64,000 nucleotides of DNA from Nematostella vectensis (lineage: Eukaryota; Cnidaria; Anthozoa; Actiniaria; Edwardsiidae): contig NC_064048.1 in assembly GCF_932526225.1 (NCBI RefSeq), forward strand, positions 1,417,340-1,481,339, read 5' to 3'. The notes under the pieces were generated by a model, which was given only the letters and a program-made list of their open reading frames with translations, searched no databases and was not told the DNA's origin. Made by a program: the position numbers and the translations under genes. The stretch's first letter is position 1. Each line of letters opens with the position of its first letter. Below are positions 58,139 through 64,000 of the stretch, piece after piece.

Positions 58139-61100
58139 CTGAGGAGAAGAATTACAGCTACGTTAGACTGTCACCACACACTCCACCATGGCGAACTGAG
58201 GGGAAGAATTACAGCAACGTTAGACTGTTAACACACACTCCACCATGGCGAACTGAGGGGGAGAATTACAGCTACATTAGACTCTCAACACACACTCCAC
58301 CATGGCGAACTGAGGAGAAGAATTACAGCTACGTTAGACTGTTAACACACACTCCACCATGGCGAACTGAGGGGGAGAATTACAGCTACATTAGACTCTC
58401 AACACACACTCCACCATGGCGAACTGAGGGGAAGAATTACAGCTACGTTAGACTGTCACCACACACTCCACCATGGCGAACTGAGGGGGAGAATTACAGC
58501 TACGTTAGACTCTCAACACACACTCCACCATGGCGAACTGAGGGGAAGAATTACAGCTACGTTAGACTCTCAACACACACACCACCATGGCGAACTGAAG
58601 GGAGAATTACAGCTACGTTAGACTGTTAACACACACTCCACCATGGCGAACTGAGGGGGAGAATTACAGCTACGTTAGACTCTCAACACACACTCCACCA
58701 TGGCGAACTGAAGGGAGAATTACAGCTACGTTAGACTGTCAACACACACTCCACCATGGCGAACTGAGAGGAAGAATTACAGCTACGTTAGACTGTCAAC
58801 ACACACTCCACCATGGCGAACTGAAGGGAGAATTACAGCTACGTTAGACTGTCAATACACACTCCACCATGGCGAACTGAGGGGGAGAATTACAGCTACG
58901 TTAGACTGTCACCACACATTCCACCATGGCGAACTGAGGGGAAGAATTACAGCTACGTTAGACTGTCAATACACACTCCACCATGGCGAACTGAAGGGAG
59001 AATTACAGCTACGTTAGACTGTCAATACACACTCCACCATGGCGAACTGAGGAGAAGAATTACAGCTACGTTATACTGTCAACACACACTTCACCATGGC
59101 GAACTGAGGGGGAGAATTACAGCTACGTTAGACTGTCAACACACACTCCACCATGGCGAACTGAGGGGAGAATTACAGCTACGTTAGACTGTCAATACAC
59201 ACTCCACCATGGCGAACTGAGGGGAAGAATTACAGCTACGTTAGACTTTCAACACACACTGCACCATGGCGAACTGAAGGGAGAATTACAGCTACGTTAG
59301 ACTGTCAATACACACTCCACCATGGCGAACTGAGGAGAAGAATTACAGCTACGTTATACTGTCAACACACACTTCACCATGGCGAACTGAGGAGAAGAAT
59401 TACAGCTACGTTATACTGTCAATACACACTCCACCATGGCGAAGTGAGGGGAGAATTACAGCTACGTTAGACTGTCAACACACACTCCACCATGGCGAAC
59501 TGAAGGGAGAATTACAGCTACGTTAGACTGTCAATACACACTCCACCATGGCGAACTGAGGAGAAGAATTACAGCTACGTTAGACTGTCAATACACACTC
59601 CACCATGGCGAACTGAAGGGAGAATTACAGCTACGTTAGACTGTCAATACACACTCCACCATGGCGAACTGAGGAGAAGAATTACAGCTACGTTATACTG
59701 TCAATACACACTCCACCATGGCGAACTGAGTGGAGAATTACAGCTACGTTAGACTGTCAATACACACTCCACCATGGCGAACTGAAGGGAGAATTACAGC
59801 TACGTTAGACTGTCAATACACACTCCACCATGGCGAACTGAGGAGAAGAATTACAGCTACGTTAGACTGTCAACACACACTCCACCATGGCGAACTGAGG
59901 GGAAGAATTACAGCTACGTTAGACTGTCAATACACACTCCACCATGGCGAACTGAGGGGAGAATTACAGCTACGTTAGACTGTCAACACACACTCCACCA
60001 TGGCGAACTGAGGGGAGAATTACAGCTACGTTATACTGTCAATACACACTCCACCATGGCGAACTGAAGGGAGAATTACAGCTACGTTATACTGTCAACA
60101 CACACTTCACCATGGCGAACTGAGGAGAAGAATTACAGCTACGTTATACTGTCAATACACACTCCACCATGGCGAACTGAGGGGAGAATTACAGCTACGT
60201 TATACTGTCAACACACACTTCACCATGGCGAACTGAGGAGAAGAATTACAGCTACGTTAGACTGTCAATACACACTCCACCATGGCGAACTGAAGGGAGA
60301 ATTACAGCTACGTTAGACTGTCAATACACACTCCACCATGGCGAACTGAGGAGAAGAATTACAGCTACGTTATACTGTCAATACACACTCCACCATGGCG
60401 AACTGAGGGGAGAATTACAGCTACGTTAGACTGTCAATACACACTCCACCATGGCGAACTGAAGGGAGAATTACAGCTACGTTAGACTGTCAATACACAC
60501 TCCACCATGGCGAACTGAGGGGAAGAATTACAGCTACGTTAGACTGTCAATACACACTCCACCATGGCGAACTGAGGGGAGAATTACAGCTACGTTAGAC
60601 TGTCAACACACACTCCACCATGGCGAACTGAGGGGAGAATTATAGCTACGTTATACTGTCAATACACACTCCACCATGGCGAACTGAAGGGAGAATTACA
60701 GCTACGTTAGACTGTCAATACACACTCCACCATGGCGAACTGAGGAGAAGAATTACAGCTACGTTATACTGTCAATACACACTCCACCATGGCGAACTGA
60801 GGGGAGAATTACAGCTACGTTAGACTGTCAATACACACTCCACCATGGCGAACTGAAGGGAGAATTACAGCTACGTTATACTGTTAACACACACTCCACC
60901 ATGGCGAACTGAGGGGAAGAATTACAGCTACGTTAGACTGTCAACACACACTCCACTATGGCGAACTGAGGGGAGAATTACAGCTACGTTAGACTGTCAC
61001 CACACACTCCACCATGGCGAACTGAGGGGAGAATTACAGCTACGTTAGACTGTCAATACACACTCCACCATGGCGAACTGAGGGGAGAATTACAGCTACG

Positions 61101-64000
61101 TTAGACTGTCAACACACACTCCACCATGGCGAACTGAGGGGAAGAATTACAGCTACGTTAGACTGTCAACACACACTCCACCATGGCGAACTGAGGGGGA
61201 GAATTACAGCTACGTTAGACTGTGAACACACACCACACCATGGCGAACTGAGGGGAAGAATTACAGCTACGTTAGACTATCAACACACACTCCACCATGG
61301 CGAACTGAGGGGGCGAATTACAGCTACGTTAGACTGTGAACACACACTTCACCATGGCGAACTGAGGGGGAGAATTACAGCTACGTTAGACTGTCAACAC
61401 ACACTCCACCATGGCGAACTGAGGGGAAGAATTACAGCTACGTTAGACTGTCAACACACACTCCACCATGGCGAACTGAGGGGAGAATTACAGTTACGTT
61501 AGACTGTCAACACACACTCCACCATGGCGAACTGAGGGGAGAATTACAGTTACGTTAGACTATCAACACACACTCCACCATGGCGAACTGAGGGGGAGAA
61601 TTACAGCTACGTTAGACTGTGAACACACACTCCACCATGGCGAACTGAGGGGGAGAATTACAGCTACGTTAGACTATCAACACACACTCCACCATGGCGA
61701 ACTGAGGAGAAGAACTACAGCTACGTTAGACTGTCAACACACACTCCACCATGGCGAACTGAAGGGAGAATTACAGCTACGTTAGACTGTCAATACACAC
61801 TCCACCATGGCGAACTGAGGGGAGAATTACAGCTACGTTAGACTGTCAACACACACTCCACCATGGCGAACTGAGGGGGAGGATTACAGCTACGTTAGAC
61901 TGTCAACACACACTCCACCATGGCGAACTGAAGGGAGAATTACAGCTACGTTAGACTGTCACCACACACTCCACCATGGCGAACTGAAGGGAGAATTACA
62001 GTTACGTTAGACTGTCAACACACACTCCACCATGGCGAACTGAGGGGAGAATTACAGCTACGTTAGACTGTGAACACACACTCCACCATGGCGAACTGAG
62101 GGGAGAATTACAGCTACGTTAGACTGTGAACACACACTCCACCATGGCGAACTGAAGGGAGAATTACAGCTACGTTAGACTGTGAACACACACTACACTA
62201 TGGCGAACTGAGGGGAGAATTACAGCTACGTTAGACTGTGAACACACACTCCACCATGGCGAACTGAGGGGAGAATTACAGCTACGTTAGACTGTCAACA
62301 CACACTCCACCATGGCGAACTGAGGGGAGAATTACAGCTACGTTAGACTGTCAACACACACTCCACCATGGCGAACTGAAGGGAGAATTACAGCTACGTT
62401 AGACTGTGAACACACACTACACTATGGCGAACTGAGGGGAGAATTACAGCTACGTTAGACTGTGAACACACACTCCACCATGGCGAACTGAGGGAAAGAA
62501 TTACAGCTACGTTAGACTGTCAACACACACTCCACCATGGCGAACTGAGGGGAGAATTACAGCTACGTTAGACTGTCAATACACACTCCACCATGGCGAA
62601 CTGAGGGGAGAATTACAGCTACGTTAGACTGTGAACACACACTCCACCATGGCGAACTGAGGAGAAGAATTACAGCTACGTTAGACTGTCAACACCCACT
62701 ACACTATGGCGAACTGAGGGGGAGAATTACAGCTACGTTAGACTGTCAACACACACTCCACCATGGCGAACTGAGGGAAAGAATTACAGCTACGTTAGAC
62801 TGTGAACACACACTCCACCATGGCGAACTGAGGCGAAGAATTACAGCTACGTTAGACTGTCAACACACACTACACCATGGCGAACTGAGGGAAAGAATTA
62901 CAGCTACGTTAGACTGTGAACACACACTCCACCATGGCGAACTGAGGAGAAGAATTACAGCTACGTTAGACTGTCAACACACACTACACCATGGCGAACT
63001 GAGGGGAGAATTACAGCTACGTTAAACTGTCAACACACACTCCACCATGGCGAACTGAGGAGAGAATTACAGCTACGTTAGACTGTGAACACACACTCCA
63101 CCATGGCGAACTGAGGAGAAGAATTACAGCTACGTTAGACTGTCAACACACACTCCACCATGGCGAACTGAGGGAAAGAATTACAGCTACGTTAGACTGT
63201 GAACACACACTCCACCATGGCGAACTGAGGAGAAGAATTACAGCTACGTTAGACTGTCAACACACACTCCACCATGGCGAACTGAGGGGAGAATTACAGC
63301 TACGTTAGACTGTCAACACACACTACACCATGGCGAACTGAGGGAAAGAATTACAGCTACGTTAGACTGTGAACACACACTCCACCATGGCGAACTGAGG
63401 AGAAGAATTACAGCTACGTTAGACTGTCAACACACACTACACCATGGCGAACTGAGGGAAAGAATTACAGCTACGTTAGACTGTGAACACACACTCCACC
63501 ATGGCGAACTGAGGAGAAGAATTACAGCTACGTTAGACTGTCAACACACACTCCACCATGGCGAACTGAGGGGAGAATTACAGCTACGTTAGACTGTCAA
63601 TACACACTCCACCATGGCGAACTGAGGGGAGAATTACAGCTACGTTAGACTGTCAACACACACTCCACCATGGCGAACTGAGGGAAAGAATTACAGCTAC
63701 GTTAGACTGTGAACACACACTCCACCATGGCGAACTGAGGAGAAGAATTACAGCTACGTTAGACTGTGAACACACACTCCACCATGGCGAACTGAGGGGG
63801 AGAATTACAGCTACGTTAGACTGTCAACACACACTCCACCATGGCGAACTGAGGGGAGAATTACAGCTACGTTAGACTGTGAACACACACTCCACCATGG
63901 CGAACTGAGGGGAGAATTACAGCTACGTTAGACTGTGAACACACACTCCACCATGGCGAACTGAGGGGGAGAATTACAGCTACGTTAGACTGTCAACACA
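58139..64000. repeat. 56/57-bp minisatellite made of the TM9-exon 3' splice site, over 100 copies, running off the window
   Basis: The plus-strand unit is CTGTCAACACACACTCCACC, ATGGCGAACTGAGGGGAGAA, TTACAGCTACGTTAGA. On the minus strand it is a complete 3' splice-site cassette: CTAAC (possible branch point), GTAGCTGTAATTCTCCCCTC, AG, then TTCGCCATGGTGGAGTGTGT, the first 20 nt of the TM9 exon (extending to about 28 nt in the nearest unit). The true acceptor is the last unit. The period and motif are constant to the right edge. Confidence 0.97.

Overview
The window is eukaryotic and metazoan. It has spliced genes with GT-AG introns, AT-rich introns, and recognisable animal families: a TEA-domain transcription factor, an SLC6 sodium-coupled transporter, a multi-EF-hand protein, and a secreted D8C/uromodulin-type plus PAN/Apple-type protein. 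The compact intron-rich genes, many minisatellites and small foldback elements would suit an anthozoan cnidarian, but that placement is an inference. Exon borders were read by hand from splice consensus, reading frame and phase agreement between neighbouring exons. All need transcript support.

Layout. (1) 1-21489, minus strand: 15 exons of a multi-EF-hand protein resembling EFCAB6, running off the left edge. All exon phases match across the chain. (2) Inside its 8.2-kb first intron, on the plus strand, lies an intact single-exon gene (17186-18736) coding for four copies of an unrecognised module of about 105 residues. (3) 24254-34355, minus: a complete TEAD (Scalloped-type) gene of 13 coding exons, giving 446 residues. 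It has a duplicated 63-nt exon for the DNA-recognition helix; the two copies are separated by only 43 nt. (4) 38792-41456, plus: a five-exon secreted D8C + PAN-like protein. (5) 42228-42488, minus: a possible 86-residue membrane protein. (6) 46485-47175, minus: a probable terminal exon of unknown function. (7) 54314-58138, minus: the last five exons of an SLC6 transporter (TM9 to the C-terminus); its upstream exons lie beyond the right edge.

The most striking pattern is that tandem arrays sit on splice junctions and include copies of them. In the SLC6 gene, the TM9 exon acceptor with about 28 nt of exon is amplified into an array of more than 5.8 kb (about 100 copies). The TM10 acceptor, TM11 donor and TM12 donor are also duplicated or amplified, and short arrays touch two more junctions. 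Independently, an EF-hand exon end with its donor is amplified about 35-fold at 2154-3545. Other arrays (7475-10107, 24400-25312, 47530-48705, 51080-53590) are intronic or intergenic with no visible exon seed.

The rest is intergenic or intronic DNA with several foldback (MITE-like) elements. No tRNA, rRNA, CRISPR array or prokaryotic-type operon was seen.
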